Below are positions 44,200-52,942 of a stretch of DNA of 64,000 nucleotides, in pieces (the first letter of the stretch is position 1; each line of letters opens with the position of its first letter). The notes below the pieces were generated by a model. It was given only the letters and a program-made list of their open reading frames with translations. It ran no database searches and was not told the origin of the DNA. The position numbers were made by a program, and so were the translations under genes. The stretch is from Thalassospira lucentensis (lineage in GTDB: Bacteria; Pseudomonadota; Alphaproteobacteria; Rhodospirillales; Thalassospiraceae): positions 464,423 to 528,422 of the forward strand of contig NZ_LPVY01000021.1 of NCBI RefSeq assembly GCF_001613805.1, in the 5' to 3' direction.

Positions 44200-44565
44200 A
44201 TGATGATTGGTGAAGTCTCGGCCAAAAGCGGTTTGCCCATTCACACGCTGCGCTATTACGAAAAAATCGGTCTTGTGCCCAAACCATCTCGCGATGCGGG
44301 CGGTCGACGGTACTATGACCCGGAAATTCTCGATTGGCTGACTTTCATAAGCCGGCTTAAGGATCTTGGCATGCCAATCCGCGACCGGGTCCGGTTTGCC
44401 CGTCTGCGCAGCGAAGGCGAACAAACAGTTGGCGAACGGCGCGAACTTCTTGAAATCTATCGGACCGGGTTGGCCCAGAAAATCGCCGAACTGACCGAAA
44501 CCCTCGAAGTGCTCGATTACAAAATCGCCAATTACGACGAAATCGGTCGCAAGAAAACGGCCTGA
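44200..44565 (+). CDS. MerR family transcriptional regulator
   Basis: Start at 44200 (MMIGEVSAKSGLPIHTLRYYEKIGLV), after GAAAGG; a GTG at 44191 is less likely. The 121-residue protein has the winged-helix DNA-binding domain (IHTLRYYEKIGLVPKPSRDAGGRRYYD), a dimerisation coiled coil and no C-terminal metal-binding Cys, as in regulators of redox or organic-compound responses (YhdM/AdhR type). Drives the downstream carboxymuconolactone decarboxylase-like gene. Confidence 0.9.
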   Translation: MMIGEVSAKSGLPIHTLRYYEKIGLVPKPSRDAGGRRYYDPEILDWLTFISRLKDLGMPIRDRVRFARLRSEGEQTVGERRELLEIYRTGLAQKIAELTETLEVLDYKIANYDEIGRKKTA

Positions 44566-44593
44566 CCCCAAAAATACCTTACAGGAGCCCCTT

Positions 44594-44989
44594 ATGGCTG
44601 AACATAAAAGCGCGCTCGATGCCGGGCGCGATGTTGTCGCACGTCTGAACCCGCCGCTTGAAGGCGCCTTGGCCGAAAAATACGATACCCTGGTGCCCGG
44701 ATTTGCCGAAAGTCTTGTTGAATGGGCCTATGGCCGTCATTACGCGCGGCCCAACCTTGATCTGAAAACCCGTCAGCTTTGCACGATTTCCGCCCTGACG
44801 GTTCTGGGCGGGCAAACCGCACCGCAGCTTAAGGTCAATATCAAACATTCTCTTGCTGCCGGGGCAACGCGCGAAGAAATCATCGAAGCGATCTGGCAGA
44901 TGGCGGTTTATGGCGGTCTTCCTGCCGCGATCAACGGCCTGAATGCCGCACAGGAACTGTTTGACGAACTGGACGCCACCGCCACTTAA
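44594..44989 (+). CDS. Carboxymuconolactone decarboxylase (CMD) family protein
   Basis: A 131-residue all-helical CMD-family protein (RQLCTISALTVLGGQTAPQLKVNIKHSLAAGATREEIIEAIWQMAVYGGLPAAINGL). It lacks the CxxC of AhpD, so it is the decarboxylase-like subgroup rather than a peroxidase. MerR plus CMD gene pairs are typical of small stress-response units. It follows merR by 28 bases. Confidence 0.88.
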   Translation: MAEHKSALDAGRDVVARLNPPLEGALAEKYDTLVPGFAESLVEWAYGRHYARPNLDLKTRQLCTISALTVLGGQTAPQLKVNIKHSLAAGATREEIIEAIWQMAVYGGLPAAINGLNAAQELFDELDATAT

Positions 44990-44992
44990 AGA

Positions 44993-45028
44993 AAAAAGGC
45001 ACCGCAGGTCTCCCGGCGGTGCCTTTTC
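44993..45028 (+). terminator. Rho-independent terminator after the CMD gene
   Basis: Stem AAAAAGGCACCGC / GCGGTGCCTTTT with a loop of about 10 bases. Confidence 0.9.
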
Positions 45029-45046
45029 CAATTCAAATGCGACGGA

Positions 45047-46426
45047 TCAAACGCGCTTCCAGCTCGTACCGTCCTTGAAGTCTTCAAGCAGGATACCACG
45101 CGCCAAAAGATCGTTTCTGATCTGATCGGCGGTGGCAAAGTCGCGGTTTTTCTTCGCTTCGGCACGCTGCTGGATCAGACTGTTAATCTCGGCAGCTTCG
45201 TCTTCATTGGCAGAACCGGTGAACCAGGCTTCCGGATCATTTTCCAGAATCCCCAGCAACTTTGCCGCCGCCAGAACACGGCCCTTGGCTTCGGCCTTAT
45301 CGTATTTCTTTGTCGCCTTGTTAAGTTCGGTCACCAGTTCATGGAATTCCGAAATCGCAAGCGGCGTATTAAGATCATCACACAGCGCGTTCAGAACCGA
45401 TTCCGGCACCGGGGTGTTTTCCGGTTCGATATCGGTGGTCTGACGAAGGGCGGTATAGAACCGGTCCAGCGCCTCTTTGGCCTGACGCAGGTTTTCTTCG
45501 GTCCAGTTGATCGGCTGATGATAGTGGGTTCCCAGCATCGCCAGACGGATCGCCTCGCCCGGCCAGCTTTCGAGCAATTCATGCACGGTGACAAAGTTGC
45601 CAAGCGACTTGGACATCTTTTCACCTTCGACCATCAGATGGCCGTTATGCATCCAGTATTTGGCGTAACTAGAACCCTTGTTCGCGCAGCAGCTTTGCGC
45701 GATTTCGTTTTCATGATGCGGGAAAACCAGATCCGATCCGCCGCCATGAATGTCGAAATTCGCGCCCAGATAGCGCGTCGACATGGCAGAGCATTCAATA
45801 TGCCAGCCCGGACGTCCGCGGCCCCATGGGCTTTCCCAGCCCGGCGTCTCGTCATCGGATGGTTTCCAAAGCACAAAGTCCGCCGGGTCCTTTTTATAGG
45901 GGGCGACTTCAACCCGGGCACCGGCGATCATTTCCTTGCGGTCGCGACGCGACAGTTTGCCGTATTCTTCATACTGGCCAACGGAAAACAGCACGTGCCC
46001 CTCGGCGGCATAGGCAAAGCCCTGTTCGATCAGGCTTTCGCACATCGCGATCATTTCGGCGATATGTTCGGTCGCGCGCGGTTCGATATCGGGCTTGGCG
46101 GCATTAAGCGCGCCCATATCATCCAGATAGGCCTGATGGGTGCGTTTGGTGATTTCCGAAATCGGCTCGCCACTTTGGCGGGCACGTTCGTTGATCTTGT
46201 CATCAACGTCGGTCACGTTGCGCACATAGGTCACGTTTGGATAGATATGGCGCAATACACGCACCAGCGTATCAAACACCACAACAGGCCGAGCATTACC
46301 GACATGGGCATAGTCGTAAACCGTCGGGCCGCAGACATAAAGCCGGACATGGTTGGCATCGATCGGCTCGAACACCTGCTTTTCGCGGCTTAAGGTGTCA
46401 TAGATACGCAATGTGGTCTTGGTCAT
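45047..46426 (-). CDS. cysS: Cysteinyl-tRNA synthetase
   Basis: A 459-residue class I synthetase. Signatures: YVCGPTVYDYAHVGNAR (HIGH-type), zinc ligands, GWHIECSAMS, and KMSKSLGNF. It charges tRNACys. Same strand as gltX, 66 bases downstream of it. Confidence 0.98.
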   Translation of the reverse strand: MTKTTLRIYDTLSREKQVFEPIDANHVRLYVCGPTVYDYAHVGNARPVVVFDTLVRVLRHIYPNVTYVRNVTDVDDKINERARQSGEPISEITKRTHQAYLDDMGALNAAKPDIEPRATEHIAEMIAMCESLIEQGFAYAAEGHVLFSVGQYEEYGKLSRRDRKEMIAGARVEVAPYKKDPADFVLWKPSDDETPGWESPWGRGRPGWHIECSAMSTRYLGANFDIHGGGSDLVFPHHENEIAQSCCANKGSSYAKYWMHNGHLMVEGEKMSKSLGNFVTVHELLESWPGEAIRLAMLGTHYHQPINWTEENLRQAKEALDRFYTALRQTTDIEPENTPVPESVLNALCDDLNTPLAISEFHELVTELNKATKKYDKAEAKGRVLAAAKLLGILENDPEAWFTGSANEDEAAEINSLIQQRAEAKKNRDFATADQIRNDLLARGILLEDFKDGTSWKRV

Positions 46427-46492
46427 GTTTTCGGTCCATATGGCTTGTGTTTTCGGGTTTGCGGGTATTTCCGGCGGTCAAAGCTGTTTGCT

Positions 46493-47845
46493 TTAGACCG
46501 CCTTTCCACAAAGCCGCTCACACGCCTTTTCACGTCCGATCAGAACCAGCATCGCCGACATTTCCGGGCCATGTTCACGCCCCGTCAACGCCTTGCGAAG
46601 CGGCATGAAAAGATCCTTGCCCTTGCGGCCGGTCGCATCCTTGATCGCACCGGTCCATGCTTTCCAGCTGGTTGTGTCAAGGGCGCCTTCGGGCAGCATA
46701 TCGGCCGCTTGTTTTAAAAATTCCGCATCGGCATCGTCGATCTGCGGGATGACCTGCTTGGTGATGACATCCCACCATTCAACCGCTTCTGCCACGCGCC
46801 AGCAATTACCGCGCACCGCATTCCAGAATTCTTCAGGCGCGCCGCCCAGGCCAAGGGCCTCAAGCTTTGGCTTTGCCGTTTCAAACGACATGTCATGAAT
46901 GACTTTTTCGTTCAGGCTGGCAAGTTCCGCCGGATCGAATTTCGGGGTCGAACGGCCATAATGCGACAGATCGAATTTCCCAAGCACTTCGGTAAGCGTC
47001 GCAGGTTCGATCTTGTCCGATGCACCAAGCCCGGTCAGAAGCCCGACAAGTGATGCGACCTCGAACCCGTCATTGCGCAATTCACGCAGCGAAAGGCTGC
47101 CCAGACGTTTCGACAGCTGCGAACCACCCGGCCCTGCCAGAAGCGGCATATGGGCAAATTCAAGCGCACCGGGCTTACCACCCATCGCCATATAAAGCAG
47201 GATCTGCGACACCGTATTGGTCACATGGTCCTCGCCGCGGATAATATGGGTAACACCCATTTCAAGGTCATCAACCACGGAGCCAAGCATATACAGCAGC
47301 GATCCGTCTTCGCGGATCAGAACCGGATCGGACACATGTTCGGTATCAAACGTGCAAATCCCGCGCGTCAGGTCATCCCATTCAACCACGCCATCGGTCA
47401 GAAGGAAGCGCCAATGCGGTTTGCGCCCTTCCGCCTCAAGATGGGCGATTTCATCATCCGAAAGCGTCAATGCCTTGCGGTCATAGATGAAGGGCTGGTG
47501 ACGCTGGCGGGCGGCCTTGCGTTTCCAGTTCAGTTCGCCTTCGGTTTCATAGCACGGATAAAGCATGTTGCGCGATTTCAGGTCGTCAATCGCCGCGTCA
47601 TATTTGTCCTGACGCAGGCTTTGACGTTCTTCGCGGTCCCAGTCGATACCAAGCCATTTCAGGTCTTCACGGATCGCATCGACATATTCGTCTTTGGAAC
47701 GGACCGGATCGGTATCGTCAAAACGCAGGATGAACTCGCCGCCATGTTTACGGGCATAAAGCCAGTTCATCATGGCAACGCGGGCATTACCGACGTGAAG
47801 AAGCCCGGTCGGGCTGGGTGCAAATCGCAGGACAGGTTTTGTCAT
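46493..47845 (-). CDS. gltX: Glutamyl-tRNA synthetase (non-discriminating type possible)
   Basis: A 450-residue class I enzyme. HIGH-like SPTGLLHVGNARVA, the RFDDTD motif, KRQ-type QLSKRLGS (KMSKS) and the C-terminal anticodon-binding domain. Alphaproteobacteria often carry two GltX; this is one of them and its discrimination between tRNAGlu and tRNAGln cannot be judged by eye. It lies between cysS and nadE. Confidence 0.95.
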   Translation of the reverse strand: MTKPVLRFAPSPTGLLHVGNARVAMMNWLYARKHGGEFILRFDDTDPVRSKDEYVDAIREDLKWLGIDWDREERQSLRQDKYDAAIDDLKSRNMLYPCYETEGELNWKRKAARQRHQPFIYDRKALTLSDDEIAHLEAEGRKPHWRFLLTDGVVEWDDLTRGICTFDTEHVSDPVLIREDGSLLYMLGSVVDDLEMGVTHIIRGEDHVTNTVSQILLYMAMGGKPGALEFAHMPLLAGPGGSQLSKRLGSLSLRELRNDGFEVASLVGLLTGLGASDKIEPATLTEVLGKFDLSHYGRSTPKFDPAELASLNEKVIHDMSFETAKPKLEALGLGGAPEEFWNAVRGNCWRVAEAVEWWDVITKQVIPQIDDADAEFLKQAADMLPEGALDTTSWKAWTGAIKDATGRKGKDLFMPLRKALTGREHGPEMSAMLVLIGREKACERLCGKAV

Positions 47846-47859
47846 TTCAAACTTTTTTT

Positions 47860-49536
47860 TCAGGTCACTAAATTCGTGAAACCGTTGGTAATCGGATAGC
47901 GGCGGTCGCGGCCAAAGGCACGCGGAGTAATCTTGACCCCGGGTGGTGCCTGTCGGCGTTTATATTCCGCCCGATCCAGCAACCGCCAGACCCGGCGCAC
48001 CGTGGCCTCGTCATGGCCGCTTTCGACAATCTCGGAAACAGACCGTTCGCCTTCAATCATCTGATGAAGGATATCATCAAGAACGTCATAAGGCGGCAGG
48101 CTATCTTCGTCTTTCTGATCCGGGCGCAGTTCGGCCGATGGCGGCTTGGTAATGATCCGTTCCGGGATCACAATGCCGTCCGGACCAAGCGCGCTCGCCG
48201 GATGATGGGCATTACGCCAATGGCAAAGCGCAAACACAGTCGTTTTGTAAAGGTCCTTCAAAACCGAATAGCCACCGCACATGTCACCATACAGCGTGGC
48301 GTAGCCGACCGACATTTCCGACTTGTTACCCGTCGTCAGAACCATATGGCCGAACTTGTTTGAAAGCCCCATCAGGATGATCCCGCGTGAACGGGCCTGA
48401 ATGTTTTCTTCGGTAATGTCCGGATCACGGCCTTCGAATGCCGGGCCAAGCATCTGTTCGAATGCACCCATGGCAGGCCCGATATTGATGCTTTCAATGC
48501 CGGTTTTCAACATCCCGGCACATTGTTCGGCATCCTCAAGGCTTTCGCGTGACGTATAGGGAGACGGCATCATCACCAGCCGCACCCGATCCGCCCCCAG
48601 CGCATCAACAGCAATGGCCGCCGAAAGCGCGCTATCAATCCCCCCCGACATCCCAATCACAACACCAGGGAACCGGTTTTTGTTCACATAATCCCGAAGC
48701 CCCAGAACCAGTGTCTGGTAAATTGCATCAAGCCCGCTTGGATAATCGGCCTTTGGTGCATTTGCATCGCACCACCACCCGCCGTCTTCACCGCGCGACC
48801 ATGTGCTGGTGACGACATCCTCGGCAAAGCCCGGCAGGGCCACGGCCAAGGAACCGTCACCGTTAAGGCCAAACGAACCGCCGTCAAACACCAGTTCGTC
48901 CTGGCCACCAACCTCGTTGCAGTAAATCATCGGAACGCCGGATTCACGTACCCGGTCCGCAATCAGGTTACGACGCAGATCACCCTTGTCGGCCTCGAAC
49001 GGTGATCCGTTCGGCACCAGGAAAATTTCCGCTCCGCGATCTTTCAGATGGGCGATAACCTTTGGCGTCCAGACGTCCTCGCAGATCGGCACACCAAGTT
49101 TCACCCCGCGGAAGGACACGACATCGGGCATCGGTCCGGCGCTAAAGACGCGCTTTTCATCAAACACGCCATAATTCGGCAGGTCGTTTTTCGCCCGAAC
49201 CGTTTCGATCTTGCCCTGATCGATCAGAAGAACCGCGTTAAAGCGTTCCCCGTCAATGTCCCACGGTGTCGTTAACAACAGGGCCGGGCCGTTTTTGAGG
49301 GCCTTGGTGCGTTCGCAGATATCATCGACCGCATGGCGCAGATGGCGCATGAAGGCAGGCTTCATTACCAGATCCTCGGGCGGATAGCCCGACAGAACCA
49401 GTTCGGAATAAAGGACAATATCCGCGCCCTGAACAGCCGCAGTTTCCCAGGCAGCCACAACTTTCTCGGCATTCCCGGCAACGTCGCCGACAATGGGGTT
49501 AAGCTGGGCAATTGCGATGGCAAGCATATTTGTCAT
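47860..49536 (-). CDS. nadE: Glutamine-dependent NAD+ synthetase
   Basis: A 558-residue two-domain enzyme. Glutaminase (nitrilase-like) domain: E45 in YSELVLSG, Lys in RAKNDLPNYG, nucleophilic Cys in GVPICEDVW. Synthetase domain: PP-loop GMSGGIDSAL near residue 298, then ENIQARSRG and KSEMSVGYATLYGD. It converts deamido-NAD to NAD using glutamine nitrogen through an internal tunnel. Start at 49536. Confidence 0.97.
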   Translation of the reverse strand: MTNMLAIAIAQLNPIVGDVAGNAEKVVAAWETAAVQGADIVLYSELVLSGYPPEDLVMKPAFMRHLRHAVDDICERTKALKNGPALLLTTPWDIDGERFNAVLLIDQGKIETVRAKNDLPNYGVFDEKRVFSAGPMPDVVSFRGVKLGVPICEDVWTPKVIAHLKDRGAEIFLVPNGSPFEADKGDLRRNLIADRVRESGVPMIYCNEVGGQDELVFDGGSFGLNGDGSLAVALPGFAEDVVTSTWSRGEDGGWWCDANAPKADYPSGLDAIYQTLVLGLRDYVNKNRFPGVVIGMSGGIDSALSAAIAVDALGADRVRLVMMPSPYTSRESLEDAEQCAGMLKTGIESINIGPAMGAFEQMLGPAFEGRDPDITEENIQARSRGIILMGLSNKFGHMVLTTGNKSEMSVGYATLYGDMCGGYSVLKDLYKTTVFALCHWRNAHHPASALGPDGIVIPERIITKPPSAELRPDQKDEDSLPPYDVLDDILHQMIEGERSVSEIVESGHDEATVRRVWRLLDRAEYKRRQAPPGVKITPRAFGRDRRYPITNGFTNLVT

Positions 49537-49744
49537 GATGTTGGAATAGGAGGCGTCCGGTTTGGTGTCAATTGCCGAATGCGCGATAGCAGCACTGCAT
49601 CGGCAACAATGCCGTATTTTTGCACTGTCATCGCAACTTCATTCACCGTCACTTGATAATCGCTTGCAATACGTTCTCAAAGTGGCTTTATTGCGCCAGC
49701 CGAAAAATCGGCACCAAAAACAATAATTTGAGACGAGCAAACCA

Positions 49745-50089
49745 ATGACGAAAAACCAAAACACGGCGGCAGAATTGCCGGTCGTGACAATATCCCATAT
49801 TCCGGGCCGTGAAATCAGCGAAAATCTAGGCATCGTATTTGGCAGTTCGGTTCGCAGCCGAAGCTTCCTGTTTGATATTTTTGCCTTTTTCAAAAACCTG
49901 TTTGGCGGCGAAGTGCGTTCTTATACCCGCCTTCTAGAACAGGCTCAGACCGAGGCCATCGAACGCCTGATCAGACAGGCCGGTGTGATGGATGCCGATG
50001 CGGTTGTTGATGTGCATTTTTCCACATCGCAGGTCGCATACAAGGCGGCTGAAATCTTTGCCTATGGCACGGCTGTTCGCCTGAAATAA
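49745..50089 (+). CDS. YbjQ/UPF0145 family protein
   Basis: A 114-residue protein of the UPF0145 (YbjQ) family, whose hallmarks are the GREISENLGIVFGSSV segment, the FGGEVRSYTRLLEQAQTEAIERL helix and the ADAVVDVHFSTSQV strand. In the first of these a small hydrophobic insert (LFDIFAFFKNLF) may touch the membrane. The family forms pentameric rings; its function is unclear, older annotation suggests metal binding. First gene of a three-gene unit with the YbjQ-M48 fusion. Confidence 0.85.
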   Translation: MTKNQNTAAELPVVTISHIPGREISENLGIVFGSSVRSRSFLFDIFAFFKNLFGGEVRSYTRLLEQAQTEAIERLIRQAGVMDADAVVDVHFSTSQVAYKAAEIFAYGTAVRLK

Positions 50090-50107
50090 TCCCCGGAGTC
50101 TTCTCCA

Positions 50108-51457
50108 ATGCAGGAACTATTTGTTCCGGGGATCATGCTAATGATCCTGATCGGGATCGCCTTTGTGACAGGCCGTCTGGCTGAAGCCGCCCACGAACGC
50201 GCCCTGCGCCGTGACGAGCAGCTTTTGCCAAATCAGCACCTGAGCACCGAGGACCATGTCCCCGAAGACATCGTTCTGCGTTACAGCAGAATGGTCACCG
50301 GCAAGGTTGTGATCGGCGAAGACCGCTTCCGCAATCTGCTTGCGCGTCTGCGCATTTTCGTTGGCGGCCGATTGGGGGCACACGAAGCCACCATCACGCG
50401 TGCCAAACGCGAAGCCATGCTGCGCATGCGGACCGACGCCAAGGGCGCATCCCACATTACCGGCATCCGCATGACCACCGCCCAGCTTGGCCGCGGCATG
50501 GTTGAAATGATGGTTTCGGGCACGGCCCTTTATACCGACAAACGCCCCAGCGGCGGATTTCCGTCCGCCCTGCCTGATGATGGCATCAATATCAGCCATA
50601 AAAACCTGCTGGTTGAATTTACATCGGCAAGTGCGGCGTTTCTGTTTATCTGCTGGGGCATTTACGCTGCCAGCGGCTTTGCTGTCGAATGGGCAACCCG
50701 CCAGATTTCGATCGAGGATGAAATCGCCATCTGGTCCGATCTTGAAGGCGACTACATCACCGAACGCCGCAGCGATGATCAACGCAGCCTGCCGGAACGC
50801 TATATCCTTGATCTGATCAACTCGATCCCGAAATCAGCCCTTGGCCCGGCTGCGGCCTATGATTTCGAAGTTGTCATCATCCCCGATGACACGCCAAATG
50901 CCGCCGCCCTGCCCGGCGGGCTGATCCTTGTGCATACCGGCATGCTTGAACTGGTCGATACCGAAAACGAACTGTTATCCATCCTTGGTCATGAAATCGG
51001 CCATTATAATGGCCGTGATCATCTTGAAGGGCTAGGGCGGCAGGCGGTTGGCGTTGCCCTGTCGGCGATGATGTTCCAGGTCGATGCGGTTCTGACCACC
51101 TGGATCGCCGGTTGGCCGAAAATGCTGGCCGATCTGGATTATTCCCGATCCCAGGAACTTGATGCCGATAAATGGGGGCTCGATATCGTCATGGCGAAAT
51201 ATGGCCATGCCACCGATGTCGCAACCACCTTTGCCAAGCTTGCAATGATGCAGGAGGATGAGAGCATGCTTGATTATCTCGGCACGCACCCTCATCCAAT
51301 GGATCGCGTGCGACGCCTTAATAAAATGGTCGCGGACCGCAATCTGCCGCTTGGTGAACCGATACCGCTACAGACAGCTTTCGAACGCTATGTCGATGCC
51401 CTCGAAGGGCAATCAACAATCTACGACGAATACGAAGCTCCGGAAGGATCAGAATAA
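50108..51457 (+). CDS. Membrane protein with YbjQ-like domain fused to an M48 metallopeptidase
   Basis: The 449-residue protein has an N-terminal hydrophobic helix (about 5-22), a YbjQ-like region at about 58-143 (VLRYSRMVTGKVVIGEDRF, FVGGRLGAHEATITRAKREAMLRM, GASHITGIRMTTAQLGRG) that follows the stand-alone YbjQ of the preceding gene block by block, a second membrane helix at about 172-190, and a Ste24/M48-type peptidase with zinc site HEIGH at 295-299 and the third ligand in SQELDADKWG. It is 18 bases after the ybjQ-like stop. Domain fusions of this kind are not ones I recognise as described. Confidence 0.85.
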   Translation: MQELFVPGIMLMILIGIAFVTGRLAEAAHERALRRDEQLLPNQHLSTEDHVPEDIVLRYSRMVTGKVVIGEDRFRNLLARLRIFVGGRLGAHEATITRAKREAMLRMRTDAKGASHITGIRMTTAQLGRGMVEMMVSGTALYTDKRPSGGFPSALPDDGINISHKNLLVEFTSASAAFLFICWGIYAASGFAVEWATRQISIEDEIAIWSDLEGDYITERRSDDQRSLPERYILDLINSIPKSALGPAAAYDFEVVIIPDDTPNAAALPGGLILVHTGMLELVDTENELLSILGHEIGHYNGRDHLEGLGRQAVGVALSAMMFQVDAVLTTWIAGWPKMLADLDYSRSQELDADKWGLDIVMAKYGHATDVATTFAKLAMMQEDESMLDYLGTHPHPMDRVRRLNKMVADRNLPLGEPIPLQTAFERYVDALEGQSTIYDEYEAPEGSE

Positions 51458-52032
51458 TGCGTCTCTTTTTATCCCCGTTCCGCTTTCTTAGCGTCAGCGG
51501 CAAACCCAATATCGAATTCTGGTTCACCCAGTGCATCATTCTGGCATCAACGGTTCTTGGTGTGTATCTGGCAAGCTTTGCAGGCTTCCGGATTGCGGTT
51601 GATTTCGACCGCTATCAAAGTCTGTCGGATGTCAGCTATCTGGAAAAATCGCTTGAGGCCGAGTTTGTCGACAATATCGAGCGTGTAGAACAATGGATCG
51701 CGGAATATCCCGAAGCCCCGATGAAATGGCACGCCCGCGAACTGACGCCAGAAGCGACGCATCGGCTTGACGATATGGTCTGGTCGACGATGCGTTATTC
51801 ACCGCGTACGTTCGAGGTCCATCCGGAAATCATTACTGGCGTGCGTCGTTTCTATACCGGTATCGAAGCCCAGATGACCAGTCTGTTCCAGCAACAGTCG
51901 GCCAACGGCTATTCCCGTCGCGCCATTGAAAACATGAAACAGCAGGTCGCGGCTGCACGCACCGATATCCTGCCAAAACTGCGTGGTGAAATCGAAACGC
52001 TTGATGCGGAACTGGCCGATATGATGGATTGA
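51457..52032 (+). CDS. Membrane-anchored protein of unknown function
   Basis: Start at 51457 overlaps the previous stop in a TAATG, so it is cotranslated with the YbjQ-M48 protein. One N-terminal membrane helix (QCIILASTVLGVYLASF), then about 150 soluble residues with a helical C-terminus (MKQQVAAARTDILPKLRGEIETLDAELADMM) likely to form a coiled coil. No known domain. Third and last gene before the terminator. Confidence 0.7.
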   Translation: MRLFLSPFRFLSVSGKPNIEFWFTQCIILASTVLGVYLASFAGFRIAVDFDRYQSLSDVSYLEKSLEAEFVDNIERVEQWIAEYPEAPMKWHARELTPEATHRLDDMVWSTMRYSPRTFEVHPEIITGVRRFYTGIEAQMTSLFQQQSANGYSRRAIENMKQQVAAARTDILPKLRGEIETLDAELADMMD

Positions 52033-52052
52033 TCGAGCAATCCGACAATGCG

Positions 52053-52087
52053 AAGGCCGGGAAACATAAAACACCCGGCCTTTTTTA
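52053..52087 (+). terminator. Rho-independent terminator of the YbjQ-M48 unit
   Basis: Stem AAGGCCGGG / CCCGGCCTT with a 12-base loop and TTTTTT. Confidence 0.9.
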
Positions 52088-52097
52088 TGCGGAATTT

Positions 52098-52583
52098 TTA
52101 CAGCGCCAGTGCAGCGTCAATTTCATCCTGGCTCATGGTTTTGGCCGACCCATGGATGATGCCACTTGCGACATCCATGAAACGCTGCAGGGACAATGTC
52201 ACCGTACTGGCAGTTTCGCGTAAAAGGTCTTCATTACCCTCGGCAATCAGCGCATCAAGCTGCTCGTTAGCGCGAAACACGATGGCGTTCATATGCTCGA
52301 TGGTTTCCTCGAATGGGCGGCGGAAACGAGCCGGCACATGCTCATAGGCCTCAATCGCCAGTTCCTTGTCGGAAAAGGCACTGTCACGGAAATGGTCCTG
52401 ATAGCTTTTCGGCGCCCATTCCTTGCAGTCCTCAATCATGTCCGGCATGTCCGGAACCATTTCCAGAAGCATCACGATTTCATTGAAATGGTTCAGGTAA
52501 TCGGTCGCAAGCAGCGTGGTCGAGGAAATGTTGGTTCCCTCCACTTTTTTCTGCCATGCGGCGAAATCCGCCTCATCCACCAT
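52098..52583 (-). CDS. Helical protein ending in a FliM/CheZ-like SQDEIDAALAL peptide
   Basis: A 161-residue soluble, helical and acidic protein of no recognised family. Its last residues, TMSQDEIDAALAL, resemble the SQDEIDALL sequence with which FliM begins and with which CheZ ends, in both cases the docking peptide for phosphorylated CheY. An adaptor or phosphatase acting on a CheY-type regulator is a possibility only. It is convergent with the YbjQ-M48 unit and borders the AT-rich island. Confidence 0.6.
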   Translation of the reverse strand: MVDEADFAAWQKKVEGTNISSTTLLATDYLNHFNEIVMLLEMVPDMPDMIEDCKEWAPKSYQDHFRDSAFSDKELAIEAYEHVPARFRRPFEETIEHMNAIVFRANEQLDALIAEGNEDLLRETASTVTLSLQRFMDVASGIIHGSAKTMSQDEIDAALAL

Positions 52584-52942
52584 GTTTCGTGCGACCCCTT
52601 CCCCAAAAGTCCCGCGATATCGTTCCGCGACCCTCTATACTTAAGGATGTTCTGCCTCGAGGTGTAGAGGGAAAATGCGGTTTGTGTACTAGAATCAATT
52701 AAGAGCACACCGTCAAAAGGGCTAAGCATACTGTTCACCCTGGATTTTCTCTCCAAGAGCAAATCAAACAAATCTCAAAAACCGGCAAGAAAAATTCTTT
52801 TCAAAAAAACGAAGTCACCAAACTTGCATCAAAAGTTTTGCGAATCTTCCCCTATTTCTATATTGGAAAACTCTTGTGACTTTTTGATAGTCAGCAGCAG
52901 CAGATCTGCTATCAACAACAATATGACAGGGGAACAACACAG
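52584..52942. other. AT-rich gap at the left edge of the surface-glycan island
   Basis: No gene in 359 bases. GC falls clearly here. Close to the next start there is the perfect palindrome AGCAGATCTGCT (52899-52910), nested in TTGATAG/CTATCAA (52884-52890 and 52909-52915), forming a hairpin in the leader of the glycosyltransferase operon. Confidence 0.55.

Noticed and set aside
45341..46393. 350-residue frame opposite cysS
   Set aside because: Antisense of a certain gene, His/Arg-rich shadow translation without any family feature.
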